Shown here one piece after another: positions 24,513-33,004 of a stretch of DNA of 48,284 bases. Under the pieces are notes generated by a model, which was not told the DNA's origin, ran no database searches, and saw only the letters and a program-made list of their open reading frames with translations. The DNA comes from Actinomadura geliboluensis (GTDB lineage Bacteria; Actinomycetota; Actinomycetes; Streptosporangiales; Streptosporangiaceae). Where the stretch lies: the NCBI RefSeq assembly GCF_005889745.1, contig NZ_VCKZ01000011.1, positions 1-48,284 of the forward strand, in the 5' to 3' direction. The translations under genes were made by a program, and so were the position numbers. Each line of letters opens with the position of its first letter. The first letter of the stretch is position 1.

Positions 24513-25571
24513 ATGAAGACCACCAGGTTGCTCGCCATCGCCTCGGCGGCGGGCTTGGCCGTCGCGTTGAGCGCCTGCGGCGGCGGCTCGGGCGCCTCCG
24601 ATTCGTCGCTCACGGTGACCATGTGGGGCGGGGCCGCCCAGAAGGCGCACGTCGACTCCTACTTCACCCCCTGGGCCAAGACCAAGGGCGTCACGATCAA
24701 GCAGGACTCTCCCACCGACTACGCCAAGATCAAGGCGCAGGTGGAGGCGGGCAAGGTCACCTCGGGGCCGACCGAGGTGGAGCCGAACTTCGCGAACACG
24801 GCCTGCGAGGGCGGGCTGCTGGAGAAGCTGCCGCAGGACATCCTCGACAAGGCCAAGGCGACGGGCGTCGCCGAGAACCAGATCGGCCCGTGCGCCATCC
24901 CGATCCTGCAGTACTCCTTCACGATCGCGTACAACTCCAAGACCTTCTCGGGCGCGCACCCGACGACGTGGGCCGAGTTCTTCGACACCCAGCGCTTCCC
25001 CGGCAAGCGGGGCTTCTGGAAGTACGCGACCGGCGGCATGTTCGAGGCCGCGCTCCTCGCGGACGGCGTCAAGCCCGACCAGCTCTACCCGCTCGACATC
25101 GACCGGGCCTTCAAGAAGCTCGACTCGATCAAGCGCGACATCGTCTTCTTCGACACCGGCGACCAGATGACCCAGATGCTGGCCAGCGGTGAGGCGCCCC
25201 TCGTCCAGGCGTGGAGCGGCCGGATCTTCCAGGCCCAGCAGGCGGGGGAGAAGGTCGCGAACGAGTGGAAGGAGAACCTGGTCTCCTACGACCAGATCGT
25301 GGTGCCGAAGGGCTACCCGAACAAGGACCTCGCCTTCGAGTGGATGCGCTGGTTCCTCGACAACCCCAAGGCGCAGGCCGCGGACGCCGAGGCGTCGATC
25401 TACGGCCCGGCCAGTGCGAAGGCGCTCGACCTGGTGCCCGAGAACGTCCGCAAGGAGCTGCCGGGCTTCCCCGCCAACGCGCAGAGCTCCGCGGGTCTCG
25501 TGGACTACGCCTACTGGGCCAAGAACTACGACGGTGTGACCGAGCGACTGAACGCGTGGATCGCCAAGTGA
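24513..25571 (+). CDS. ABC transporter substrate-binding lipoprotein, polyamine type
   Basis: This is the extracytoplasmic binding protein of a spermidine/putrescine-type importer, 352 residues. The signal peptide ends in the lipobox LSACG (Cys22). The fold is PotD-like: TVTMWGGAAQ at the start of the mature domain, AIPILQYSFTIAYNSKTF, PTTWAEFFD and the late WMRWFLDNPKAQ. GGGAGG lies eight bases before ATG 24513. In polyamine binders acidic residues hold the amine groups; the sequence does not let me name the ligand. It starts a seven-gene unit ending with the TetR gene. Confidence 0.9.
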   Translation: MKTTRLLAIASAAGLAVALSACGGGSGASDSSLTVTMWGGAAQKAHVDSYFTPWAKTKGVTIKQDSPTDYAKIKAQVEAGKVTSGPTEVEPNFANTACEGGLLEKLPQDILDKAKATGVAENQIGPCAIPILQYSFTIAYNSKTFSGAHPTTWAEFFDTQRFPGKRGFWKYATGGMFEAALLADGVKPDQLYPLDIDRAFKKLDSIKRDIVFFDTGDQMTQMLASGEAPLVQAWSGRIFQAQQAGEKVANEWKENLVSYDQIVVPKGYPNKDLAFEWMRWFLDNPKAQAADAEASIYGPASAKALDLVPENVRKELPGFPANAQSSAGLVDYAYWAKNYDGVTERLNAWIAK

Positions 25572-26473
25572 CGTCGGCCACCGCTGACTCCTCGGCGGGC
25601 AGGGTCCGGGGGCGGCCCCGCCCGCTGCGGCTGCCCCGCTGGACGCGCTTCGACGGCTGGGGCGTCCTGGTCCTGCCGCTGCTGGTCTTCCTCGTCCTGG
25701 TGTTCGTGGTGCCGCTCGTCGTCATGCTGTCCCGCAGCCTGACGGACCCGACCGTCGGCCTCCAGAACTACCGCGACGTCTTCGCGAACGCCGTGTACCC
25801 GCGCGTCCTCGGCAACACGTTCCTGATCGCGACGATCGTCACGGTGGTGACGCTCGCGCTCGCCTACCCCTACGCCTACCTGATGACGCTCGTCGGGCCC
25901 GGCTGGCGGATGATCATGCTGGGGCTGGTCCTCGTCCCGTTCTGGACGAGCATCCTGGTGCGCAGCTTCGCGCTCGTGCTCTTCCTCCGGGACACCGGCG
26001 CCTTCAACTCGACGCTCCAGTCGCTCGACCTCGTCGACCAGCCGATCCCGCTGATCCGCACGCTCACCGGCGTCGTCTTCGGCATGGTGCAGGTCGCGCT
26101 GCCCTTCGCGGTGCTGCCGATCTACGCGACCATGCAGGGCATCGACCGGCGGCTGCTCCAGGCGGCGGAGTCGCTCGGCGACCGCCCGGCCGGCGCGTTC
26201 TGGCGGATCTTCGTGCCGCTCAGCGCGCCCGGCGTCGCGGCGGCGGTGCTGCTCACGTTCGTCCAGGCGCTCGGGTACTACATCACACCGGCGCTGCTCG
26301 GCGGCCCGAAGAACACGATGATCGGCGAGCTGATCGTGCAGCAGGTCAGCACCGTGCTCCGCTTCGGCTTCGCCGCGGCCCTCGCGACGATGCTCCTGCT
26401 CACCACCCTCCTCCTGCTCGTGGTGGCCGGACGGTTCGTCGACCTCCAGAAACACCTGATGCGGCAGCCATGA
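25568..26473 (+). CDS. ABC transporter permease, PotB-like
   Basis: This is the first membrane subunit of the polyamine-type importer, 301 residues with about six helices. The conserved loop near residue 190 (GIDRRLLQAAESLGDRP...FWRIFVPLSAPG) is the coupling segment that contacts the ATPase. GTG 25568 overlaps the binding-protein stop (GTGA); the reading frame is open further upstream but only inside the previous gene. It overlaps the second permease start by 4 bases. Confidence 0.92.
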   Translation: MTSATADSSAGRVRGRPRPLRLPRWTRFDGWGVLVLPLLVFLVLVFVVPLVVMLSRSLTDPTVGLQNYRDVFANAVYPRVLGNTFLIATIVTVVTLALAYPYAYLMTLVGPGWRMIMLGLVLVPFWTSILVRSFALVLFLRDTGAFNSTLQSLDLVDQPIPLIRTLTGVVFGMVQVALPFAVLPIYATMQGIDRRLLQAAESLGDRPAGAFWRIFVPLSAPGVAAAVLLTFVQALGYYITPALLGGPKNTMIGELIVQQVSTVLRFGFAAALATMLLLTTLLLLVVAGRFVDLQKHLMRQP

Positions 26474-27297
26474 CAAAGATCCTCACCCGTGCCGGACTCG
26501 TGACCCTGGCCGCCGTCGTCGGCGTCTACCTCGTCCTGCCGGTCCTCATCGTCGTCCCGATGTCGTTCTCGGACAGCTCGTTCCTGTCCTTCCCGCCCGG
26601 CGAGATGTCGCTGCGCTGGTTCCGCAACATCCTGGACGACCCGGTCTGGATCGACTCGGCCCTGGCGAGCCTCAACGTCGCGCTGCTGTCGTCGGTCTGC
26701 GCGGTCGTCCTCGGCGTCCTCGCGGCCCTCGCCCTGGTGCGCGGCAGCCTCCCGTTCCGCAACACGATCATGGCGGTACTGCTGGCGCCGCTGATCGTCC
26801 CCTACGTCATCGTCGGCCTGGCGGCCTACATCGCCTTCCTGGAGCTCGGGCTCACGCAGACGACGCTCGGCTTCGTCCTGGTCCACACGTGCCTGGCCGT
26901 CCCCTACGTCGTGATCAACGTCGTGGCGGGGCTGGTCTCGGTCGACCGGCGGCTCGAGATGGCCGCGATGAGCCTCGGCGCGGGACCGGTCACGACCTTC
27001 TTCAAGGTGACCCTCCCGCTCATCCTCCCGAGCGTCCTCGCCGGCGGGCTGTTCGCCTTCTTCATCAGCTGGGACGAGGTCGTCACCGCGATCTTCCTCT
27101 CCGGCCCGGAGATGACGACCCTGCCCGTCCAGATGTGGTCCGGCATCCGGGTCCAGATCGATCCCACCGTCGCGGCCCTCTCGACGCTGGTGCTGATCGT
27201 CATCTTCGGCTCCTTCATCGTCCTCGGCCTGACCCGGCTGATCCGGCAGGTCGCCCGCCGCCGCACGGCACGCCCCGCAACGAACACAGGTGCATGA
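26470..27297 (+). CDS. ABC transporter permease, PotC-like
   Basis: This is the second membrane subunit, 275 residues with six predicted helices. It shows the coupling loop VDRRLEMAAMSLGAGPVTTFFKVTLPLI near residue 160 and the family C-terminal SWDEVVTAIFLSGPEMTTLPVQMW. It begins in an ATGA overlap with the PotB-like gene. Confidence 0.93.
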   Translation: MTKILTRAGLVTLAAVVGVYLVLPVLIVVPMSFSDSSFLSFPPGEMSLRWFRNILDDPVWIDSALASLNVALLSSVCAVVLGVLAALALVRGSLPFRNTIMAVLLAPLIVPYVIVGLAAYIAFLELGLTQTTLGFVLVHTCLAVPYVVINVVAGLVSVDRRLEMAAMSLGAGPVTTFFKVTLPLILPSVLAGGLFAFFISWDEVVTAIFLSGPEMTTLPVQMWSGIRVQIDPTVAALSTLVLIVIFGSFIVLGLTRLIRQVARRRTARPATNTGA

Positions 27298-27298
27298 C

Positions 27299-28399
27299 AT
27301 GACCGCAGCCCTAGAGACGACGCCCGCCCCGGCGTCGACCGGCGCCCCGATCTCCATCGGCGCAGTCAGCAAGGAGTACGGCGACAACACCGTGCTGGAG
27401 GCCGTCGACCTCGACGTCCGGGCGGGGGAGTTCCTGACCCTGCTCGGCGCGTCCGGCTCGGGCAAGTCCACCCTGCTGAACATCGTCGCCGGCTTCACCC
27501 GGCCCACGTCCGGGACCGTCGAGGTGGACGGCCGGGACATCACCTCCCTGCCACCGCACAAGCGCGGCTTCGGGATGGTGTTCCAGCACTACGCGCTCTT
27601 CCCGCACATGTCGGTCGCCGACAACATCGCCTTCCCCCTCAAGCGGCAGAAGACCGCCAAGGCGGAGATCCGGCGGCGGGTCGCCGAGACCCTCGACCTC
27701 GTCGAGCTCGGCCACCTCGGCGCCCGCCGCCCGGCCGAGCTGTCGGGCGGCCAGCAGCAGCGCGTGGCGCTCGCGCGGGCGATCGTCTTCCGCCCCCGCG
27801 TGCTGCTCATGGACGAGCCCCTCGGCGCGCTCGACAAGCTGCTCCGCGAGCAGCTCCAGCTGGAGATCCGGCGGCTCCACCGGGAGATGGGCATCACCTT
27901 CGTCTTCGTCACGCACGACCAGGACGAGGCGCTGACGATGTCCGACCGCATCGCCCTGCTGCGGAACGGGCGCATCGTCCAGCTCGGCACGCCCGAGCAG
28001 CTCTACGCCGAGCCGAACAGCCGCTACAGCGCGGAGTTCGTCGGGGCCTCCAACGTCTTCACCGGCACCGTCCGGGGCGGGAGCTTCGTCGACGAGGACA
28101 GCGGCCGCAGCTTCCGGCTCGACGGGGCCGCGGACGAGGGCGGCGCGTCCCTGCTGATCCGGCCGGAACGTCTCGGCATCGCCCTCGCGGGCGACCCCGT
28201 CCCTGACACGATGGACCGCGTCGAGGCGATCGTGGAGGACTGCATCTACCTCGGCAGCAGCCGCACCGTCCAGTTGCGCACGGACGCCGGCCGGCGGCTG
28301 GTGGCGAGCACCGAGGTCCCCCGGACCCCGGACGGGGTGGCCCCCGGCGCGCGGGTGAACGCGTACTGGGACGTCCGCGACGCCTGCGTCCTCGACTGA
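27299..28399 (+). CDS. ABC transporter ATP-binding protein, PotA-like
   Basis: This is the ATPase of the importer, 366 residues. Walker A is GASGSGKST, signature LSGGQQQR, Walker B LLMDEPLGALD, switch His VTHDQDEAL. After about residue 240 a TOBE domain (RPERLGIALAGD..., IYLGSSRTVQLR) closes the protein. ATG 27299 has AGGTG seven bases upstream; a GTG nine bases earlier overlaps the permease end and is less likely. The decarboxylase gene follows after 19 bases with its own GGAAGGAG. Confidence 0.94.
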   Translation: MTAALETTPAPASTGAPISIGAVSKEYGDNTVLEAVDLDVRAGEFLTLLGASGSGKSTLLNIVAGFTRPTSGTVEVDGRDITSLPPHKRGFGMVFQHYALFPHMSVADNIAFPLKRQKTAKAEIRRRVAETLDLVELGHLGARRPAELSGGQQQRVALARAIVFRPRVLLMDEPLGALDKLLREQLQLEIRRLHREMGITFVFVTHDQDEALTMSDRIALLRNGRIVQLGTPEQLYAEPNSRYSAEFVGASNVFTGTVRGGSFVDEDSGRSFRLDGAADEGGASLLIRPERLGIALAGDPVPDTMDRVEAIVEDCIYLGSSRTVQLRTDAGRRLVASTEVPRTPDGVAPGARVNAYWDVRDACVLD

Positions 28400-28418
28400 C
28401 CCGGAAGGAGTGAGCAGC

Positions 28419-30023
28419 ATGACGAGCATGACGGGCGGCGAGGCACTCGTCGCCGCGCTGGCCGCGCACGGCGTGGACACGATCTTCGGGATCCCGGGGA
28501 CGCACAACCTCACGGTCTACGCGGCCATGGAGCGGCACGGGATCCGGCACGTCTCGCCGCGCCACGAGCAGGGCGCCGGCTACGCCGCGGACGGGTACGC
28601 GCGGTCGTCCGGACGGCCGGCCGTCTGCCTGACCACGACCGGCCCGGCGATCCTCAACGCGGCCGCCGCCGCGGCGCAGGCGTACTCGGACTCGGTGCCG
28701 GTTCTCTTCGTGTCCCCCGGGATGCCGCTGCGCCACCCGGGCCGGGGCAACGGCCTCCTCCACGAGGTCAAGGACCAGAGCGCCGCCATGGCGGCCGTCC
28801 TCGGCCGGAGCCACCGGGTGACGAGCGTCGAGGAGATCCCGCTCGCCGTGGCCCAGGCGTGGACGGACCTGGTCTCGGGACGCCCCCGCCCGGTCCATCT
28901 GGAGATACCCCTCGACCTGCTCGAAGAGCAGGCGGACGTGACCGTGCCCGGTCCCGTCCCGGCCGCGGCCCGCACTCCGGCGGCGGAGGCGGTCGAGGCC
29001 GGAGCGGCGGCGTGCGCCGCCGCGCGGCGGCCGGTGCTCGTCGTCGGCGGGGGAGCGGCGCGCGCCGGCGACGAGGCGCTCTCCCTGGCGGAGGCGGTCG
29101 GCGCCCCGGTCGTGTCCACCGCCAACGGCAAGGGCGTCGTCCCGGAGGACCACCCGCTCTTCGTGGGCGCCGGGCTCCAGCACCGGTGCGTCCTGGAGCT
29201 CATGGACGACAGCGACCTCGTCATCGCGGTGGGGACGGAGTTCGCCCCGTCCGACTGGTGGATCGGGCTGCCCGACCTGTCCGGCAAGGTGCTGCGCGTC
29301 GACGTCGACCCGGCGCAGATCGTGACCAACGTGATCCCGGCGGTGTCCCTCGTCGGGGACGCCGCACTCGCGCTCCGCGCCCTGCTGGAACGGCTCGACG
29401 TCCCGGCGCCGGCGGACGCTCCGGAGCGGGCCGCGAGATGGCGCGACCTGCACCGGGCGGCCGCGCGGGAGGAGGGCGCGCCCTGGCTGCGGATCGTGTC
29501 CGCGATCGCTGAGGCGCTGCCCCGCGACGCGATCGTGGCGTCCGACAGCGCGATGGCCTGCTACTACGGCGCGCTGTCGAACCTGCCCCTGCACCGTCCT
29601 GGCGCCTTCCTCTATCCGACCGGGGGCGGCACGCTCGGCTTCGGCCTCCCCGCGGGCATCGGCGCCAAGACCGCCCACCCGGACACCGCCGTGCTCGTCC
29701 TGCAGGGCGACGGCGGCACGATGTTCACCGTCGCCGAGCTGGCCGCGGCGGCCGAGCTCGGGATCGCGCTGCCCGTCGTCGTCGTCGACAACGGCGGCTA
29801 CGGCGAGATCCGCAACGAGATGGCGGACCGGGACGAGCCGGTGCACGCCGTGGCCCTCGGCCGGCCCGACTTCCCCGCGCTCGCCCGCTCGCTGGGCTGC
29901 CGCGGCGTCCGGGTCGAGGACGCCGCCGAGCTGACCGGCGAGATCAAGGCGGCCCTGGACGCGGACCGCCCCACGCTCATCCACGTCCGCGAGGAGAGCC
30001 GCGCCGCGAGGGGCATGGCATGA
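28419..30023 (+). CDS. ThDP-dependent 2-oxo acid decarboxylase, AruI-like
   Basis: This thiamine-diphosphate enzyme has 534 residues and the three-domain acetolactate synthase fold. Glu50 in RHEQGAGYAADGYAR is the cofactor-activating glutamate; the ThDP/Mg motif runs from GDGGTMF to VDNGGYGEI near residues 430-465. It most resembles the branch holding AruI, which decarboxylates 2-ketoarginine to 4-guanidinobutyraldehyde; a lyase acting on 2-hydroxyacyl groups is a weaker alternative. ATG 28419 has GGAAGGAG eight bases upstream. It sits between the importer and a 2-hydroxyacid dehydrogenase, so I infer a role on an imported 2-oxo or 2-hydroxy acid. Confidence 0.83.
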   Translation: MTSMTGGEALVAALAAHGVDTIFGIPGTHNLTVYAAMERHGIRHVSPRHEQGAGYAADGYARSSGRPAVCLTTTGPAILNAAAAAAQAYSDSVPVLFVSPGMPLRHPGRGNGLLHEVKDQSAAMAAVLGRSHRVTSVEEIPLAVAQAWTDLVSGRPRPVHLEIPLDLLEEQADVTVPGPVPAAARTPAAEAVEAGAAACAAARRPVLVVGGGAARAGDEALSLAEAVGAPVVSTANGKGVVPEDHPLFVGAGLQHRCVLELMDDSDLVIAVGTEFAPSDWWIGLPDLSGKVLRVDVDPAQIVTNVIPAVSLVGDAALALRALLERLDVPAPADAPERAARWRDLHRAAAREEGAPWLRIVSAIAEALPRDAIVASDSAMACYYGALSNLPLHRPGAFLYPTGGGTLGFGLPAGIGAKTAHPDTAVLVLQGDGGTMFTVAELAAAAELGIALPVVVVDNGGYGEIRNEMADRDEPVHAVALGRPDFPALARSLGCRGVRVEDAAELTGEIKAALDADRPTLIHVREESRAARGMA

Positions 30024-31009
30024 CGAAACCCGTCGCCGTCTACACCGACGTGGTCGACACCGACCCGGCACCCGGCGTGGAACTGCTGGAGCGGGCCGGG
30101 TTCGCGGTGCGGTTCGCCCGCACGCCCGCGCCCGCGGACATCGTGGCCGCCGCCGCGGACGCGGACGCGCTCCTGCTCGGCTACGCCGAGGTCGGCCCGT
30201 CGCTGCTCGACGCGCTTCCCGGCGTGGGCCTGGTCGCCACGCAGTCGGTCGGCTACGACATGGTGGACCTCGACGCCTGCCGCGAACGCGGTGTCTGGGT
30301 CGCCAACGTTCCGGGCGCCGCGACCGAGGAGGTCGCGTCCCACGCGCTCGCCATGACGCTCGCCCTGCTGCGCGGGCTGCCCCGGCTGGACCGCGACGTC
30401 CGCGCCGGGATGTGGGACGGCACGCGGCACGACCTGCGGCGGCTCTCGGAGACGACCGTCGGCGTCGTCGGCCTCGGGCGGATCGGACGCCGCTATGCCG
30501 GCTTCGTCCGCCCGCTCGCCGGCCGCGTCGTCGGGCACGACCCCGTCGCCGCCGAGGTGGACGGCGTCGAGTCGATGGAGCTCGACGCGCTGCTGGCGTG
30601 CAGCGACGTCGTCAGCCTGCACCTGCCCCTGACCGATGCCACCCGGAACCTGCTGGACGCCCGGCGGCTCGGCCTGATGCGCGCGGGCGCGGCGCTCGTG
30701 AACGTGTCGCGCGCGGGCCTCGTCGACCACCGCGCGTTCCTGCGGTGCCTGGACGAGGGCCGCCTGTCCGGCGCCGCCCTCGACGTGCTGCCGCAGGAGC
30801 CGCCCGAGCCAGGCGACCCGCTCGTCCGCCATCCCCGGGTGCTCGTCACACCGCACGCCGCGTACCTGTCGGCGGCCAGCACCCTTGACTACGTGCTCGA
30901 ACAGGCCCGGAACGTCGTCGAGTGGCACGCCCGCGGCCGGCCCGTCTCCGCCGTCCTCGAAGGGCGGCGGAGAGGGCCGGGCGCGGGGCCGCGACCGGCG
31001 CTGGACTGA
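30020..31009 (+). CDS. D-2-hydroxyacid dehydrogenase
   Basis: This NAD(P)-dependent oxidoreductase interconverts a D-2-hydroxy acid and a 2-oxo acid, 329 residues. The Rossmann motif is VGLGRIGRRYAGF near residue 150, and the catalytic Arg-Glu-His set lies in NVSRAGLVD, LPQEPPEPGD and TPHAAYLS. It is related to glyoxylate/hydroxypyruvate and phosphoglycerate reductases. It overlaps the decarboxylase by 4 bases, a strong hint that it feeds or drains the same 2-oxo acid. Its C-terminal tail is rich in Gly, Pro and Arg. Confidence 0.92.
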   Translation: MTKPVAVYTDVVDTDPAPGVELLERAGFAVRFARTPAPADIVAAAADADALLLGYAEVGPSLLDALPGVGLVATQSVGYDMVDLDACRERGVWVANVPGAATEEVASHALAMTLALLRGLPRLDRDVRAGMWDGTRHDLRRLSETTVGVVGLGRIGRRYAGFVRPLAGRVVGHDPVAAEVDGVESMELDALLACSDVVSLHLPLTDATRNLLDARRLGLMRAGAALVNVSRAGLVDHRAFLRCLDEGRLSGAALDVLPQEPPEPGDPLVRHPRVLVTPHAAYLSAASTLDYVLEQARNVVEWHARGRPVSAVLEGRRRGPGAGPRPALD

Positions 31010-31060
31010 GCCGCGGCCGTCTGACAACCTGACCATTTACAGCACACGAGGTGAGAACGG

Positions 31061-31675
31061 ATGCCACGACCGAGCGTCGTAGCGGAGCGTCGCGACCAGA
31101 TCCTGAGGGCGGCCTGCGAGGTCGTCAGCGAGCGGGGTTACAAGGCGCTGCGCGTGACCGACGTGGCCAGGCGCGCCAAGATCAGTACCGGCTCCGTCCA
31201 CTACTACTTCGAGACGAAGCGCGACCTCGTGCACGCCGCGTTCGAGTACAACTTCACCCGTTCGCTGGAGCGCCGCAAGCAGATCCTGGACCGGCATCCC
31301 AACGCCCGGGACCGGCTGCGCGCGTTCGTCGACTCCTACCTCCCGCACGACGAGGAGACCGCGGCCGCCTGGCGCATCTGGGCCGAGACCTGGGTCGAGG
31401 CGCTGCACGACCCCGACCTCCGCGAGCTCAACGAGCGGATCTACGGCGAGTGGCGCAGCGTGATCGCCGAGATCATAAGGGCCGGCCAGGCCGAGGGGCT
31501 GATCGTCCAGGGGGACCGGGTGCTGCTCGCGAACGCCCTGGTCAGCATGATCGACGGCCTCGCGATCCAGGCCCTCGTCGGGTCCCGGCACATGACGATC
31601 GAGCGGATGCAGAGCGTGTGCGACCATCTGCTCGCGACGATGTCGACCGAGCCCGCCCGGGCCGCCATCGGCTGA
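31061..31675 (+). CDS. TetR-family regulator, probable controller of the catabolic cluster
   Basis: This is a TetR/BetI-like repressor of 204 residues. Helix-turn-helix residues 10-56 include ACEVVSERGYKALRVTDVARRAKISTGSVHYYFETK in pieces typical of the family; the rest is a helical ligand domain with a BetI-like C-terminal half. GAGGTGAG precedes ATG 31061. It is the last gene of the importer-decarboxylase unit and is followed by the acyl-CoA unit. Matching palindromes at both promoters and its central position lead me to infer that it represses both; the effector is probably a pathway intermediate. Confidence 0.9.
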   Translation: MPRPSVVAERRDQILRAACEVVSERGYKALRVTDVARRAKISTGSVHYYFETKRDLVHAAFEYNFTRSLERRKQILDRHPNARDRLRAFVDSYLPHDEETAAAWRIWAETWVEALHDPDLRELNERIYGEWRSVIAEIIRAGQAEGLIVQGDRVLLANALVSMIDGLAIQALVGSRHMTIERMQSVCDHLLATMSTEPARAAIG

Positions 31676-31758
31676 GCGCCCCCCGGCCCTCCTCCGGACG
31701 CCGCGCGCCCGCGCGCCCCTCCGCCCGGGCGGCCGCGCGGTCCGCCCCCTGAAACCCC

Positions 31759-31816
31759 TTGACAGCCTGTTGCGCCCTGCCCCACGATCACACAAACATA
31801 ACTGACGGGTCAGTTA
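31759..31816 (+). promoter_or_regulatory. Promoter and TetR-type operator of the acyl-CoA operon
   Basis: TTGACA (31759-31764) is followed at 18 bases by CACGAT. The palindrome TAACTGACGGGTCAGTTA (31799-31816) has perfect eight-base arms around two central bases and covers the expected transcription start. Same layout as at 24432. Confidence 0.75.
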
Positions 31817-31837
31817 AATTTCATCGGGAGCCCCTCC

Positions 31838-33004
31838 ATGTCCTACGACCTCACCGACGGGATCGAGCTGAGCGACGAACAGCGCGAGTTCGTCACGCTC
31901 GCCCGCGACTTCGCCCGCAACGAGATCCGCCCCCGCTCGCGCGCCGTCGACGAGGCGGACACCGAGGCCCCCATGGACCTGTGGGCCAAGGCCGCCGAGA
32001 TCGGGCTCGCGGCCTACATGCTGCCCGCCGAGTACGGGGGCGGCGGCGTGACCGACCTCGTGACCCAGTGCCTCGTCCAGGAGGAGCTGTGCCACGGCGA
32101 CATCGGCATCGCCAACTTCCTCACCTCCAGCTCGTTCTTCGCCGACCCGATCCTGTCCCTCGGCAGCGAGGAGCAGAAGCGCAAGTGGATCACCCCGCTC
32201 ACCGGCGCCACCCCGCCGGTCACCAGCGTCGCCGTCACCGAGCCCGGCGTCGGGTCGGACGCCGCCGCCCTGCAGACGCGCGCGGTCCGCGACGGCGACC
32301 ACTACGTCCTCAACGGGTCGAAGACGTGGATCTCCAACGCCCCCCTGTCGCAGTACTTCGTCGTGTTCGCCACCGTCGACCCCGCCCTCCGCTCCCGCGG
32401 GGTGACCGCGTTCGTCGTCGAGCGCGACCGCGAGGGCCTCACGGTCGGCGCGCCCATGCGGAAGTACGGCCAGCGCGGCACCCTGAACGCCGAGGTCTTC
32501 CTGGAGGACGTCCGCGTCCCGGTCGAGAACCGGCTCGGCGAGGAGGGCAAGGGCTTCTACGGGCTCATGCACACCTTCGACGCGTCCCGGATCCTCATCG
32601 GCGCGGCCGCGACGGGCCTGGCCCGCGCGGTGCTGGAGGACGCCGTCCGGTACGCCCGCGAGCGGGTCCAGTTCGGCAAGCCGATCATCGAGCACCAGGC
32701 CGTGGCGTTCCGCCTCGCCGACATGGCCGCGAAGACCGACGTCTCCCACCTCGTCACCATGCGGGCCGCCCGGCTGTACGACGCCGGCGCGCCGGTCACC
32801 GCGGCCTCGGCGGTCGCGAAGCTGACCGCCTCGGAGAACGCGACGTGGGTGGCCAACGCCGGGCTGATGACGCACGGCGGCTGGGGCTACTCGCGGGAGT
32901 TCATGGTCGAGAAGTGGCTGCGGGACGCCAAGCTGGAGGAGCTCGAGGAGGGCACCTCCGACATCCAGCGCCTCATCATCTCGCGCGCCGTGGCCGGGCG
33001 ATGA
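31838..33004 (+). CDS. Acyl-CoA dehydrogenase
   Basis: This FAD enzyme introduces a 2,3-double bond into an acyl-CoA and passes electrons to ETF. It has 388 residues and the full family layout: AVTEPGVGSDAA and the WISNAPLS flavin segment, RVQFGKPI, and near the C-terminus the catalytic Glu in LEEGTSDIQR. ATG 31838 has GGGAG upstream. It is the first gene of a five-gene unit and overlaps the acyl-CoA ligase by 4 bases. The acyl chain is not predictable from the sequence. Confidence 0.93.
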   Translation: MSYDLTDGIELSDEQREFVTLARDFARNEIRPRSRAVDEADTEAPMDLWAKAAEIGLAAYMLPAEYGGGGVTDLVTQCLVQEELCHGDIGIANFLTSSSFFADPILSLGSEEQKRKWITPLTGATPPVTSVAVTEPGVGSDAAALQTRAVRDGDHYVLNGSKTWISNAPLSQYFVVFATVDPALRSRGVTAFVVERDREGLTVGAPMRKYGQRGTLNAEVFLEDVRVPVENRLGEEGKGFYGLMHTFDASRILIGAAATGLARAVLEDAVRYARERVQFGKPIIEHQAVAFRLADMAAKTDVSHLVTMRAARLYDAGAPVTAASAVAKLTASENATWVANAGLMTHGGWGYSREFMVEKWLRDAKLEELEEGTSDIQRLIISRAVAGR

